A DNA stretch of 6,310 nucleotides from NCBI GenBank assembly GCA_026707335.1, contig JAPOXB010000107.1:40234-46543 (forward strand), given 5' to 3'. Below are positions 1-5,986 of this stretch, one piece after another; position 1 is the first letter of the stretch, and every line of letters begins with the position of its first letter. Source of the DNA: Chloroflexota bacterium. Its GTDB lineage: Bacteria; Chloroflexota; Dehalococcoidia; Bin125. The notes below the pieces were generated by a model. The model did no database searches. It was given only the letters and a program-made list of their open reading frames with translations, and was not told where the DNA came from. The position numbers and the translations under genes were made by a program.

Positions 1-347
1 GCCAGCATGTTGATGCTGGGGTACATCACCTCGCCCACGATGCCGTCCTCCCGCTGCTCGTCGAGGCGGGCGGCGGGGTCGCGCACGCCGGGGTTGATCC
101 GGTCCCAGCCGTGCTTCATGCGCTCCTGCGTCTCGGGCAGGTCGAGCCGCGCGCCGGCGATGCCGAAGCGTCCGACCGGCACGGCCACCGGGGCCTGGGG
201 GAACATCACGTAGATCCCCTCCCGGCCCGGCGGGTCCTGCACGATCAGCGGCGCGCGCTCGCCGAAGCGCGCCTCGAGCCCGGCGAAGACCTCGGGCGCT
301 TCGACGAAGTGCGAATCGCAGGAGTAGTAGAGATGGTCGCGTGGCAT
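1..347 (-). CDS. Amidohydrolase-2 family metal-dependent hydrolase, N-terminal part (cut by window edge)
   Basis: The first 115 codons of a gene running off the left edge. It starts at ATG 345-347, preceded by a strong ribosome-binding site (GGGGAGGAG, 354-362, six bases away). The opening residues, YYSCDSHFVEAPEVF, match the DSH-x-x-E-P entry strand of amidohydrolase-2 (ACMSD-like TIM-barrel) proteins, where this Asp/His region helps bind the catalytic metal. Further on come FGERAPLIV, a DPAARLDEQREDGIVGEV segment and MYPSINML, the usual 'arginine-leucine-x-x-x-x-x-x-D-G-x-x-x-E-x-x-Y-P' pattern of the family. Family members hydrolyse or decarboxylate small organic substrates in the cytoplasm; the substrate here cannot be told. 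The later metal ligands and catalytic Asp lie outside the window, so completeness is unknown. It follows the amidase gene on the same strand after 91 bp, but there is no obvious functional link. Confidence 0.85.
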   Translation of the reverse strand, partial: MPRDHLYYSCDSHFVEAPEVFAGLEARFGERAPLIVQDPPGREGIYVMFPQAPVAVPVGRFGIAGARLDLPETQERMKHGWDRINPGVRDPAARLDEQREDGIVGEVMYPSINML

Positions 348-353
348 GGACGA

Positions 354-362
354 CTCCTCCCC
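354..362 (-). promoter_or_regulatory. Ribosome-binding site of the amidohydrolase gene
   Basis: On the minus strand this reads GGGGAGGAG, a near-perfect Shine-Dalgarno sequence six bases before ATG 347. It fixes the start of the partial amidohydrolase and is the strongest such site among the minus-strand genes. Confidence 0.75.
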
Positions 363-371
363 GTCGCGCGC

Positions 372-386
372 CGCGGGCGGCCCGCG
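372..386. repeat. Short GC-rich inverted repeat between amidase and amidohydrolase genes
   Basis: CGCGGG (372-377) and CCCGCG (381-386) form a perfect 6-bp stem around a 3-base loop, inside the 91-bp gap after the amidase stop codon. It could slow or end transcription leaving the amidase gene, but there is no T-tract on either strand, so a canonical Rho-independent terminator is not supported. Such short stems are common by chance at this GC content. Confidence 0.3.
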
Positions 387-438
387 TGCTCCGATGTCGC
401 GCGCAGGCTAGCGAATCCGGCCGGGCGGCACCCGATCG

Positions 439-2046
439 CTAGCCGCCGGCCGCCGATTCGGCGGTTTCGGCCGATGCGGCCTCGTCCTGCGCGGCGAGGG
501 CGGCGGTCTCGGCGAAGTAGCGCTCGATGCCCCGCACGATGCCGATCGCCATTGCCTGGCGCGCGATCTCGTTCTTCAGCACGCCGGCCTCCCACTCATT
601 CGTGATGAAGAGCAGCTCCAGCAGCGCGGCCGGCATCTCCGTCGCGCGGGAGTGCAGCACCTCCTCGCCGGGCGCGAAGCCGAGCGCGCCCGGTTCCTGC
701 CCCAGGGCGACGACGCGGTGGCGATGGATCTCGGTGGCCGGGCCGAGCAGCAGGAGCCCCTCGCACTCGCCGGTCCAGCGCGAGATGTCCCAGCAGGTGT
801 CCTCGCGGATGCCGCGGTCCCAGGCCCGATAGCCCGCCTCGACCCGCAGCGCCTCCAGCACCGATTCCTGCAGGGCCAGCGCCAAGCGCTGATTCTCCGC
901 CGCATGCGGCCGGTGCCGGCTCCAGTACACCTCGACCCCGGAGGCGCGGGGATTGTCGTGGCCGTTCGAGTGGATCGAGACGAAGATGTCGGCGCCCGCG
1001 TCGTTGGCGAAATCCACGCGCGCTTGCAGGTCGGGCCGATTGACCACGAAGTCGGGTGCGTCGGGGTACTCGTGCGTGACGTCCATGACGCGCTCCCGCG
1101 TCCGCCGGGTCAGCAGTACGTTGTAACCCGCCTCGACCAGCAGCGCCTCCACGCGGAAGGCGAAATCCAGGTTCGAATCCCGCTCGATCAGGCCGAAGGC
1201 CTGCGCGCCCGTTTCGTCGCCGCCGTGGCCGGGGTCGAGGACGACGAGGAGGCGCGGCGGCTCCGGGACGGCCGCCGGCTCCGCATCCCGTATCTCCGGG
1301 AGGAGCGCCGCGAGCTCGCTCCACGCCGGGAAGGACGCGGCCGGGTCGCCGGGCGCTCCGAGGGACGGTGCGGGGTCGTCCGATGGCGGGTCGTCCGATG
1401 CCTGATCGTTCGCAGTTGGCTCGTCCGGCGCCGGGAGGGACGCAAGCGGCGTGTCCTCTTCCGCCCCACGGGCGGCGATCGTGGCAGCCGCGGCGGCGAG
1501 TTCCCACACGGCCGAACTCCCCGGCCGCGTGGCGCCCGCGATGGCCGGTTCCTCGGGCGGTGCGTCGGACGCCGCGACGGCGTCGTCGGGCGTGTCCGTG
1601 GTTGCATCGTCGTCGGCGGCGACCTCGGCCGGGGCGACTTCGGCCGCGGCGTCTTCCGAGGTCGCGTCCTCCTCGACGGTCGGCTCCTCCGGGACGTCCG
1701 CGGCTTCCTCGGCGACCTCCGTGACGGCGTCGGGCGCCGTGTCGTCGGGCGGCGGCTCGTCCGGCTCGGGCGCAGGCGCCGGATCGGCCGCGGGGGCGGT
1801 CTCCGCCGCCGCGGCGTTCGGGTCGTCGCTGCCGGGCGCTCGCGGCGCGGGGGGCGTGGCGGTGTCGGCCGCGGCGTCGGGCTCGCCGGCCGCTTCCGCC
1901 GGAGGGTCCGGCGCCGGGACCGTGGCCACCGGTTCCGGCGCGGGCGTGTCCCGCCGATCGTCGTCCTCGGCGCAGGCGATCATCGGCGCGGCCAACAGCG
2001 CGACCGCGATCAGTGGCCAGAGTCGAGCCGTGGGTACGCGACGCAT
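439..2046 (-). CDS. N-acetylmuramoyl-L-alanine amidase (Amidase_3), putative lipoprotein with long acidic linker
   Basis: This 535-residue protein should cut the bond between N-acetylmuramic acid and L-alanine in peptidoglycan, outside the cytoplasmic membrane. Residues 1-24 are an Arg-tipped hydrophobic signal sequence ending PMIAC, so Cys25 may be lipidated; cleavage after the following Ala is the alternative. Residues 27 to about 262 are an Ala/Pro/Asp/Glu/Thr low-complexity stretch, acidic and probably disordered. The catalytic domain covers about 266-512, with zinc ligands His274 (DPGHGG), Glu288 (LIERDSNL) and His359 (SIHSNG), and catalytic Glu477 (MPAALLELLFITN). Between DRG at 410-412 and that Glu there are about 65 residues, against some 20 in usual members, including Cys418 and Cys428. 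A short Ala/Glu tail follows. The start has only a weak ribosome-binding site (GGAG directly abutting ATG), but the signal sequence supports it. It lies 73 bp downstream of the 206-residue protein gene. Confidence 0.92.
   Translation of the reverse strand: MRRVPTARLWPLIAVALLAAPMIACAEDDDRRDTPAPEPVATVPAPDPPAEAAGEPDAAADTATPPAPRAPGSDDPNAAAAETAPAADPAPAPEPDEPPPDDTAPDAVTEVAEEAADVPEEPTVEEDATSEDAAAEVAPAEVAADDDATTDTPDDAVAASDAPPEEPAIAGATRPGSSAVWELAAAAATIAARGAEEDTPLASLPAPDEPTANDQASDDPPSDDPAPSLGAPGDPAASFPAWSELAALLPEIRDAEPAAVPEPPRLLVVLDPGHGGDETGAQAFGLIERDSNLDFAFRVEALLVEAGYNVLLTRRTRERVMDVTHEYPDAPDFVVNRPDLQARVDFANDAGADIFVSIHSNGHDNPRASGVEVYWSRHRPHAAENQRLALALQESVLEALRVEAGYRAWDRGIREDTCWDISRWTGECEGLLLLGPATEIHRHRVVALGQEPGALGFAPGEEVLHSRATEMPAALLELLFITNEWEAGVLKNEIARQAMAIGIVRGIERYFAETAALAAQDEAASAETAESAAGG
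1373..1400. repeat. Tandem 15-bp duplication in the amidase linker
   Basis: The 13-base word GGGTCGTCCGATG occurs at 1373-1385 and again at 1388-1400, a 15-bp period. On the coding (minus) strand it yields the doubled peptide SDDPPSDDP in the acidic linker. It looks like a small in-frame duplication within a tolerant low-complexity region. Confidence 0.6.
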
Positions 2047-2106
2047 CTCCGCTGCCAGCCGCTGCGCAACTCGATATGGTCGGCAGCGTACCTGGGAGCG
2101 CCGCCG

Positions 2107-2134
2107 GGCCGGTCCGCCGCTAGCGCGACCGGCC
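2107..2134. repeat. Inverted repeat spanning the stop codon of the 206-residue protein gene
   Basis: GGCCGGTC (2107-2114) and GACCGGCC (2127-2134) are perfect 8-bp inverted repeats with a 12-base loop that contains the TAG stop (2120-2122, minus strand). In RNA this would be a stable hairpin between this gene and the amidase 73 bp further on. It may attenuate read-through or protect the mRNA end. It lacks a T-tract, so I do not call it a terminator. Confidence 0.4.
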
Positions 2135-2740
2135 GACGACGCGGACGAGGCCCTCGCGGAACTCGAGGCTGTAGCGGTGCCGCAGCGCGACGTCCGCCAG
2201 CGCCCCGTTGACCGCGTCCTCGATCCCCTGCCCCACGCTCATCGTGAGGAACGCCGGCAGGTTGCCGACCTCGATGTGCGTGATCTCGAGGACCGGATGC
2301 GCGCCGCCCAGGTCCAGGCGGCCGCGCAGCGCCCCGGCCACGCTGGCCGGGACGGGCAGCTCGATGCGGCCGCGGACCTCGGCGTAGCCGAGGCTGGCGT
2401 CGTCCCGCGGGCCGAAGAAGCAGATAGTCAGCTCGCTGATCTCGGCGAGTTCGCGCTCCGACTCCAGGAAGTCCCGCGCGCGCGCCGTCACGACGCCCTC
2501 CTCGATGTCCAGCGCGTCGGGCACGCCGCCCTCCAGGAAGGTGTCGAAGGCGCTCCAGCGGGCGTCGAAGGTGCGGTCCGGCGCGGGTGTCATGTCCAAG
2601 GATCGCCCGGCGCAGACCGGCGCCAGGCTCGGCCCGCCGGTGAACGTGAGCACGACCAGCGCCACCGCCGCCGCCAGCAGCAGGACGAGCAGCGCCGCCG
2701 CCGCGATCACGATCCAGCCCACCAGGGTCGAGCGGGTCAT
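2120..2740 (-). CDS. Membrane-anchored extracytoplasmic protein of unknown function
   Basis: A 206-residue protein I cannot assign to a named family. Residues 8-33 form one very hydrophobic Ala/Leu/Val transmembrane anchor right after the start, with no lipobox, so the remainder (about 170 residues) most likely faces outward. The soluble part alternates short hydrophobic strands with turns: VVTARARDFL (83-92), LTICFFG (104-110), paired strands with RGRIELPV and RGRLDL, then HPVLEITHIEVGNLP (148-162) and a closing strand YSLEFREGLVRVVG (190-203). This layout recalls anchored lipid-binding-like beta proteins (YpmS or LmeA type), and I have an impression of similar TARA/VGNLP proteins in Chloroflexota; both are guesses. 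Its start lies 7 bp after the stop of the small upstream gene, indicating a shared transcript and probably coupled translation, because the ribosome-binding site (CCGGGG, adjoining the ATG) is poor. Confidence 0.8.
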   Translation of the reverse strand: MTRSTLVGWIVIAAAALLVLLLAAAVALVVLTFTGGPSLAPVCAGRSLDMTPAPDRTFDARWSAFDTFLEGGVPDALDIEEGVVTARARDFLESERELAEISELTICFFGPRDDASLGYAEVRGRIELPVPASVAGALRGRLDLGGAHPVLEITHIEVGNLPAFLTMSVGQGIEDAVNGALADVALRHRYSLEFREGLVRVVGRSR

Positions 2741-2747
2741 CCCCGGC

Positions 2748-2993
2748 TCACTCGACCGGCCGCCGCGAGAACCAGACGACCTCCGGCTCGGCGGGCGCGG
2801 GCTGCGCCTCCGGCGGCGCCGGCTCGCGCGGGGCGACCGGCGACATGACGTCGTCGACCCAGGGGGCGAACGGCATCGCCTTGCCCTTGACGAAGAAGCG
2901 GTCCTCCTCGGCCAGGTCCGGTCCGACCTCGTCGGTGGGGCGATCCGCGTCGCCGGTTTCGGGCGCGGGGTCCGATGGCGGCGGCTCGGGCAT
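2748..2993 (-). CDS. Small Pro/Glu-rich protein of unknown function, 81 residues
   Basis: I do not recognise this protein. The frame stays open upstream to an ATG at 3119, but the start at 2991-2993 is preferred because GGAG (3002-3005) lies eight bases before it, and the extra upstream residues would be Arg-rich shadow translation of the intergenic region. The 81 residues consist of a Pro/Asp/Glu-rich head (1-30), a compact aromatic core, FFVKGKAMPFAPWVDDVM (33-50), and a Pro/Ala/Glu-rich tail ending VVWFSRRPVE. There is no signal peptide or membrane segment, so it is probably cytoplasmic and largely disordered, with the core acting as a short binding motif. It is the first gene of the minus-strand set, 7 bp before the membrane-anchored protein gene, so the two products may work together. 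That it is a real gene rests on the ribosome-binding site, the tight spacing and the non-random core. Confidence 0.65.
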   Translation of the reverse strand: MPEPPPSDPAPETGDADRPTDEVGPDLAEEDRFFVKGKAMPFAPWVDDVMSPVAPREPAPPEAQPAPAEPEVVWFSRRPVE

Positions 2994-3080
2994 GCCGATG
3001 GCTCCGTGTGCGCGGGTCGCCGGGCGGCGGCGCCCCGGTCGTCTGTTCAGCCTACGCGACCGCCCGCGACGTGCGGCGGC

Positions 3081-3086
3081 TAGACT
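3081..3086 (+). promoter_or_regulatory. Possible -10 element of the aceE promoter
   Basis: TAGACT stands out as one of the few AT-containing hexamers in this GC-rich gap. A start of transcription near 3093 would give a leader of about 128 bases before aceE, enough to contain the hairpin and leader ORF. No good -35 hexamer is seen 16-18 bp upstream, so this is a weak call. Confidence 0.25.
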
Positions 3087-3120
3087 GGGATCGTCGCAGG
3101 ACGCCGGCTCGCCGGGCATC

Positions 3121-3160
3121 CGGGCGGATCATGTCGAGGGGGACGCGTGATCCGGGCCCG
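3121..3160 (+). promoter_or_regulatory. Bulged hairpin or operator-like dyad in the aceE leader
   Basis: CGGG (3121-3124) can pair with CCCG (3157-3160), and after a two-base bulge (GG, 3155-3156) a ten-pair helix continues from 3125-3134 with 3145-3154 (seven perfect pairs, CGGATCA/TGATCCG, then U-G, G-C, U-G). The ten-base loop, 3135-3144, is CGAGGGGGAC and contains a Shine-Dalgarno-like GAGG. In RNA this would be a cis-regulatory hairpin presenting a ribosome-binding site. In DNA, the CGGATCA-N16-TGATCCG dyad has half-sites about two helical turns apart, which would suit a dimeric repressor. No T-tract follows, so it is not a standard terminator. Confidence 0.4.
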
Positions 3161-3221
3161 CCCGACTGGCCGGCGGCGCGGCGACCGGTATGGGGGACCG
3201 ATGATCGCGGAGTCCGCTTGA
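3147..3221 (+). CDS. Possible 24-residue leader peptide ORF, coupled to aceE
   Basis: A GTG-started ORF of 24 codons ends in a TGA (3219-3221) that overlaps the aceE ATG (3221-3223) as TGATG, the classic arrangement for translational coupling. GAGG at 3136-3139 lies seven bases before the GTG and sits in the loop of the 3121-3160 hairpin, while the GTG itself lies in the 3' arm. The peptide is Arg/Gly-rich (seven Arg in the first fourteen residues) and ends MIAESA. An in-frame ATG at 3201 offers a six-codon alternative. I know of no such leader peptide before aceE. ORFs this short are common by chance in GC-rich DNA, and aceE has its own good ribosome-binding site, so coupling is not required. 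Confidence 0.22.
   Translation: MIRARPTGRRRGDRYGGPMIAESA
3209..3212 (+). promoter_or_regulatory. Ribosome-binding site deciding the aceE start
   Basis: GGAG lies eight bases before ATG 3221. This selects 3221 over the upstream in-frame ATGs at 2975 and 3131, whose extra residues are Arg/Pro-rich and resemble no E1 N-terminus, and over the nearby in-frame ATG at 3233. Confidence 0.65.
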
Positions 3222-5950
3222 TGACCACCGAGATGCCAGCCGGCCCCGCCGGCGATGCGTCCATCCAGGCGCTCAGCCCCGAGGACTGGCTGGAGACCGA
3301 CGACTGGATCGATTCTCTGCAGGACCTCCTGCGGCGGCGCGGGCCGCAGCGCGTCAGCGGGCTGCTGCAGGCGTTGCAGATCGAGGCGCAGAAGGCCGGC
3401 GTGCCGCTGCCGGTCACGTCGCAGACGCCCTACGTCAACAGCATCCCCGTCGACCGGCAGCCGCCCTACCCGGGCGACCGCGCCCTGGAGCGGCGCATCA
3501 AGAGCATCATCCGCTGGAACGCCATGGCGATGGTCGTCGAGGCCAACAAGCAGTCCTACGGGATCGGCGGGCACATCTCGACCTACGCGTCGCTGGCCAC
3601 GTTGTTCGAGGTGGGGTTCAACCACTTCTTCCGCGGCCCCGACGATCCCTCCGGCGGCGACCTGATCTACTTCCAGGGGCACGCCGCGCCGGGCGTCTAC
3701 GCGCGGGCGCTCGTCGAGCGGCGCCTCACGCGGGCGGAGGTCCATGCCTTCCGGCGCGAACTCGCCCCCGGCGGCGGGCTGGCGTCGTACCCGCACCCCT
3801 GGCTGATGGACGACTTCTGGCAGTTCCCGACTGTGTCAATGGGCCTCGCGCCCATCATGGCCATCTACCAGGCGCGCTTCATGCGCTACCTGCAGCACCG
3901 CGGCCTCATGCCCGCCGCCGATCCCGCGCACGACGAGCAGAAGGTGTGGGCCTTCCTCGGCGACGGCGAGACCGACGAGCCCGAGTCGCTGGGCGCGATC
4001 TCGATGGCCGCGCGGGAGAAGCTCGACAACCTGATCTTCGTCGTCAACTGCAACCTGCAGCGGCTCGACGGACCCGTGCGCGGCAACGGCCAGATCATCC
4101 AGGAGCTCGAGGCGGTCTTCCGGGGCGTGGGCTGGAACGTGATCAAGGTGATCTGGGGCAGCGAGTGGGATTCGCTGCTCGCCAAGGACCACGACGGCCT
4201 CCTCGTGCGCCGCATGGGCGAGGTTGTCGATGGGGAGTACCAGAAGTACTCGGTGGCCGGCGGCGCCTACATCCGCGAGCAGTTCTGGGGCGTCGATGAG
4301 CGGCTGAAGCGCATGGTGGCCCACATGTCGGACGACGAGTTGTGGCGCATGCGCCTGGGCGGCCACGACACCGACAAGGTTTTCGCCGCCTACAAGGCCG
4401 CCGTCGAGCACCGGGGCGCCCCCACCGTGATCCTGGCCCGGACGATCAAGGGCTACGGCCAGGGCGAGGCCGGCGAGGGGCGCAACGTCAGCCACCAGCA
4501 AAAGCAGCTCAACGAGGAGGAGCTGCTGCAGTTCCGCGACCGCTTCGACATCCCGCTGACGGATGCGGAGGTCGTCGGCGCGCCGCTCTACCGCCCCGCC
4601 GAGGACAGCGCCGAGATGCGCTACCTGCGCGAGCGCATCGCCGCGCTGGGCGGCCCCGTGCCGCAGCGCCGCTCGACGCCCAGCCCCCTGCGCGCCCCCG
4701 GCGACGAGCTCTTCCAGGAGTTCTTCGACGGCACCGGCGAGCGCGAGGCCTCCAACACAATGGCCTTCGTCCGCATCCTCACGAAGCTGATGCGGGACAG
4801 CCGCCTGGGCGACCGCATCGTGCCGATCATCCCCGACGAGGCGCGCACCTTCGGCATGGAGGGCCTCTTCCGCGAGTTCGGCATCTACTCCTCCGTCGGT
4901 CAACTCTACGACCCGGTCGATTCGCACCAGTTGCTCTACTACAAGGAGTCCGACGACGGGCAGATCCTCGAGGAGGGCATCACCGAGGCGGGGTCGCTGT
5001 GCTCGTTCCTGGCCGCCGGCACGGCGCTCAGCCACTACGGCAGCGCCACGATCCCGTTCTTCATCTTCTACTCCATGTTCGGCTTCCAGCGCGTGGGCGA
5101 CTTGATCTGGGCCGCCGCCGACTCGCGCTGCCGCGGCTTCCTGGTCGGCGCGACGGCCGGCCGCACGACGCTGAACGGCGAGGGGCTCCAGCACCAGGAC
5201 GGGCACAGCCACGTCCTGGCCTCGGTCGTGCCGAACCTCGTCGCCTACGACCCGGCCTACGCCTACGAGATCGCGGTCATCGTGCAGGAGGGCATCCGCC
5301 GCATGCACGACGAGAACGAGGACGTCTTCTACTACCTCACGACGGAGAACGAGAGCTACGTACAGCCGCCCCTGCCGGGCGGCCCGGAGGCGGATGGCGT
5401 CCGCGAGGGCATCCTCAAGGGGCTCTACCGGCTCTCCCGCGCGGACGGCGGAAGCGGCCCCCGCGTGCATCTGCTGGGGAGCGGCTCGATCCTCAACCAG
5501 GTCATCGCGGCCGCCGATCTGCTGGCGGGCTACGGCGTCGGCGCCGACATCTGGTCGGTGACGAGCTACACGGAACTGCGCCGCGACGCCGAGGACGCGG
5601 AGCGCTGGAACATGCTGCATCCGCTGGAGGCGCCGCGCGTGCCCTTTGTGACGCAGCAGCTCGGCGAGGATCCCCGCCCCGTCGTCGCGGCCAGCGACTA
5701 CCTCAAGTCGCTGCCCGAGACGGTCAGCAAGTGGCTGCCCTCGTCGTTCACGGCGCTGGGCACCGACGGCTTCGGGCGCAGCGGCACGCGCGAGGAGTTG
5801 CGCGCCTTCTTCGAGGTCGACGCGGCCCACATCGCCGTCGCGGCCCTGCACGCGCTCGCGGCGGAGGGCCGTGTGGAGCCCGTGCTCGTGCAGCGCGCGA
5901 TCGAAGAACTCGGCGTCGACCCCGACGGCCCCAACCCGGCCCGCGCCTGA
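3221..5950 (+). CDS. aceE: Pyruvate dehydrogenase E1 component, homodimeric type
   Basis: A 909-residue E1 that decarboxylates pyruvate on thiamine diphosphate and reductively acetylates the lipoyl group of E2, in the cytoplasmic pyruvate dehydrogenase complex. From about residue 21 (EDWLETDDWIDSL) it aligns with Escherichia coli AceE (887 residues) to the end, with about a dozen extra N-terminal residues. The cofactor motif runs from Gly247-Asp-Gly (AFLGDGETDEPES) to Asn276-Cys-Asn278, followed by LQRLDGPVRGNG. Counterparts of the E. coli active-site residues are visible: His118 (GGHIS), His154 (FQGHAAPG), the mobile-loop His425 (EGRNVSHQ) and Glu585 (LEEGITE). The middle domain keeps PDEARTFGMEGLF and YSMFGFQRVGDL, and the C-terminal domain keeps VLGTDGFGRS-like ALGTDGFGRS (845-854) and HFEVDA-like FFEVDA. 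The start is fixed by GGAG eight bases upstream. It is followed after 36 bp by the E2 gene, confirming a pyruvate rather than other 2-oxoacid role. Confidence 0.97.
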   Translation: MTTEMPAGPAGDASIQALSPEDWLETDDWIDSLQDLLRRRGPQRVSGLLQALQIEAQKAGVPLPVTSQTPYVNSIPVDRQPPYPGDRALERRIKSIIRWNAMAMVVEANKQSYGIGGHISTYASLATLFEVGFNHFFRGPDDPSGGDLIYFQGHAAPGVYARALVERRLTRAEVHAFRRELAPGGGLASYPHPWLMDDFWQFPTVSMGLAPIMAIYQARFMRYLQHRGLMPAADPAHDEQKVWAFLGDGETDEPESLGAISMAAREKLDNLIFVVNCNLQRLDGPVRGNGQIIQELEAVFRGVGWNVIKVIWGSEWDSLLAKDHDGLLVRRMGEVVDGEYQKYSVAGGAYIREQFWGVDERLKRMVAHMSDDELWRMRLGGHDTDKVFAAYKAAVEHRGAPTVILARTIKGYGQGEAGEGRNVSHQQKQLNEEELLQFRDRFDIPLTDAEVVGAPLYRPAEDSAEMRYLRERIAALGGPVPQRRSTPSPLRAPGDELFQEFFDGTGEREASNTMAFVRILTKLMRDSRLGDRIVPIIPDEARTFGMEGLFREFGIYSSVGQLYDPVDSHQLLYYKESDDGQILEEGITEAGSLCSFLAAGTALSHYGSATIPFFIFYSMFGFQRVGDLIWAAADSRCRGFLVGATAGRTTLNGEGLQHQDGHSHVLASVVPNLVAYDPAYAYEIAVIVQEGIRRMHDENEDVFYYLTTENESYVQPPLPGGPEADGVREGILKGLYRLSRADGGSGPRVHLLGSGSILNQVIAAADLLAGYGVGADIWSVTSYTELRRDAEDAERWNMLHPLEAPRVPFVTQQLGEDPRPVVAASDYLKSLPETVSKWLPSSFTALGTDGFGRSGTREELRAFFEVDAAHIAVAALHALAAEGRVEPVLVQRAIEELGVDPDGPNPARA

Positions 5951-5973
5951 GCGCCGCCGGAGCGAAGACAGAG

Positions 5974-5977
5974 AGGA
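5974..5977 (+). promoter_or_regulatory. Ribosome-binding site of the E2 gene
   Basis: AGGA, within GAGAGGA, lies nine bases before ATG 5987 in the 36-bp gap after aceE. The gap contains no terminator-like structure, supporting co-transcription. Confidence 0.55.
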
Positions 5978-5986
5978 CGCCGCGCC

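Larger units (their letters stand above)
2994..3220. other. Divergent intergenic region between the small-protein operon and aceE
   Basis: These 227 bp must hold the promoters of both the leftward gene set and the rightward pyruvate dehydrogenase operon. On the plus strand TAGACT (3081-3086) fits four of six -10 consensus bases, with no convincing -35 box. On the minus strand TAGGCT (3049-3054) is a weaker candidate. The aceE-proximal half holds a strong hairpin and a possible leader ORF, listed separately. No match to the PdhR operator (ATTGGT-N3-ACCAAT) is present. Confidence 0.6.

Noticed and set aside
652..2848. Long plus-strand open frames (519 and 465 codons) opposite the amidase and the 206-residue protein genes
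   Set aside because: They are antisense shadows of low-complexity coding DNA, giving Arg-rich or Ala/Ser-rich strings. The minus-strand frames carry the amidase active-site motifs and a proper membrane anchor.
3020..3038. CCGGG and CCCGG inverted repeat upstream of the small gene
   Set aside because: Five-base stems of this composition occur throughout the window, and there is no supporting context.
3049..3054. TAGGCT as a -10 box for the minus-strand gene set
   Set aside because: Only three of six consensus bases match, and no -35 hexamer is visible at the proper distance.
2994..3119. 42-residue upstream extension of the 81-residue small protein
   Set aside because: The extra residues are Arg-rich intergenic translation. 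The internal ATG at 2993 has GGAG eight bases upstream.
2975..3220. 82-residue N-terminal extension of AceE from an upstream ATG
   Set aside because: The extension is Arg/Pro-rich, overlaps the start of the divergent small gene and has no E1 similarity. ATG 3221 has a well-placed GGAG and leaves a length close to other AceE proteins.
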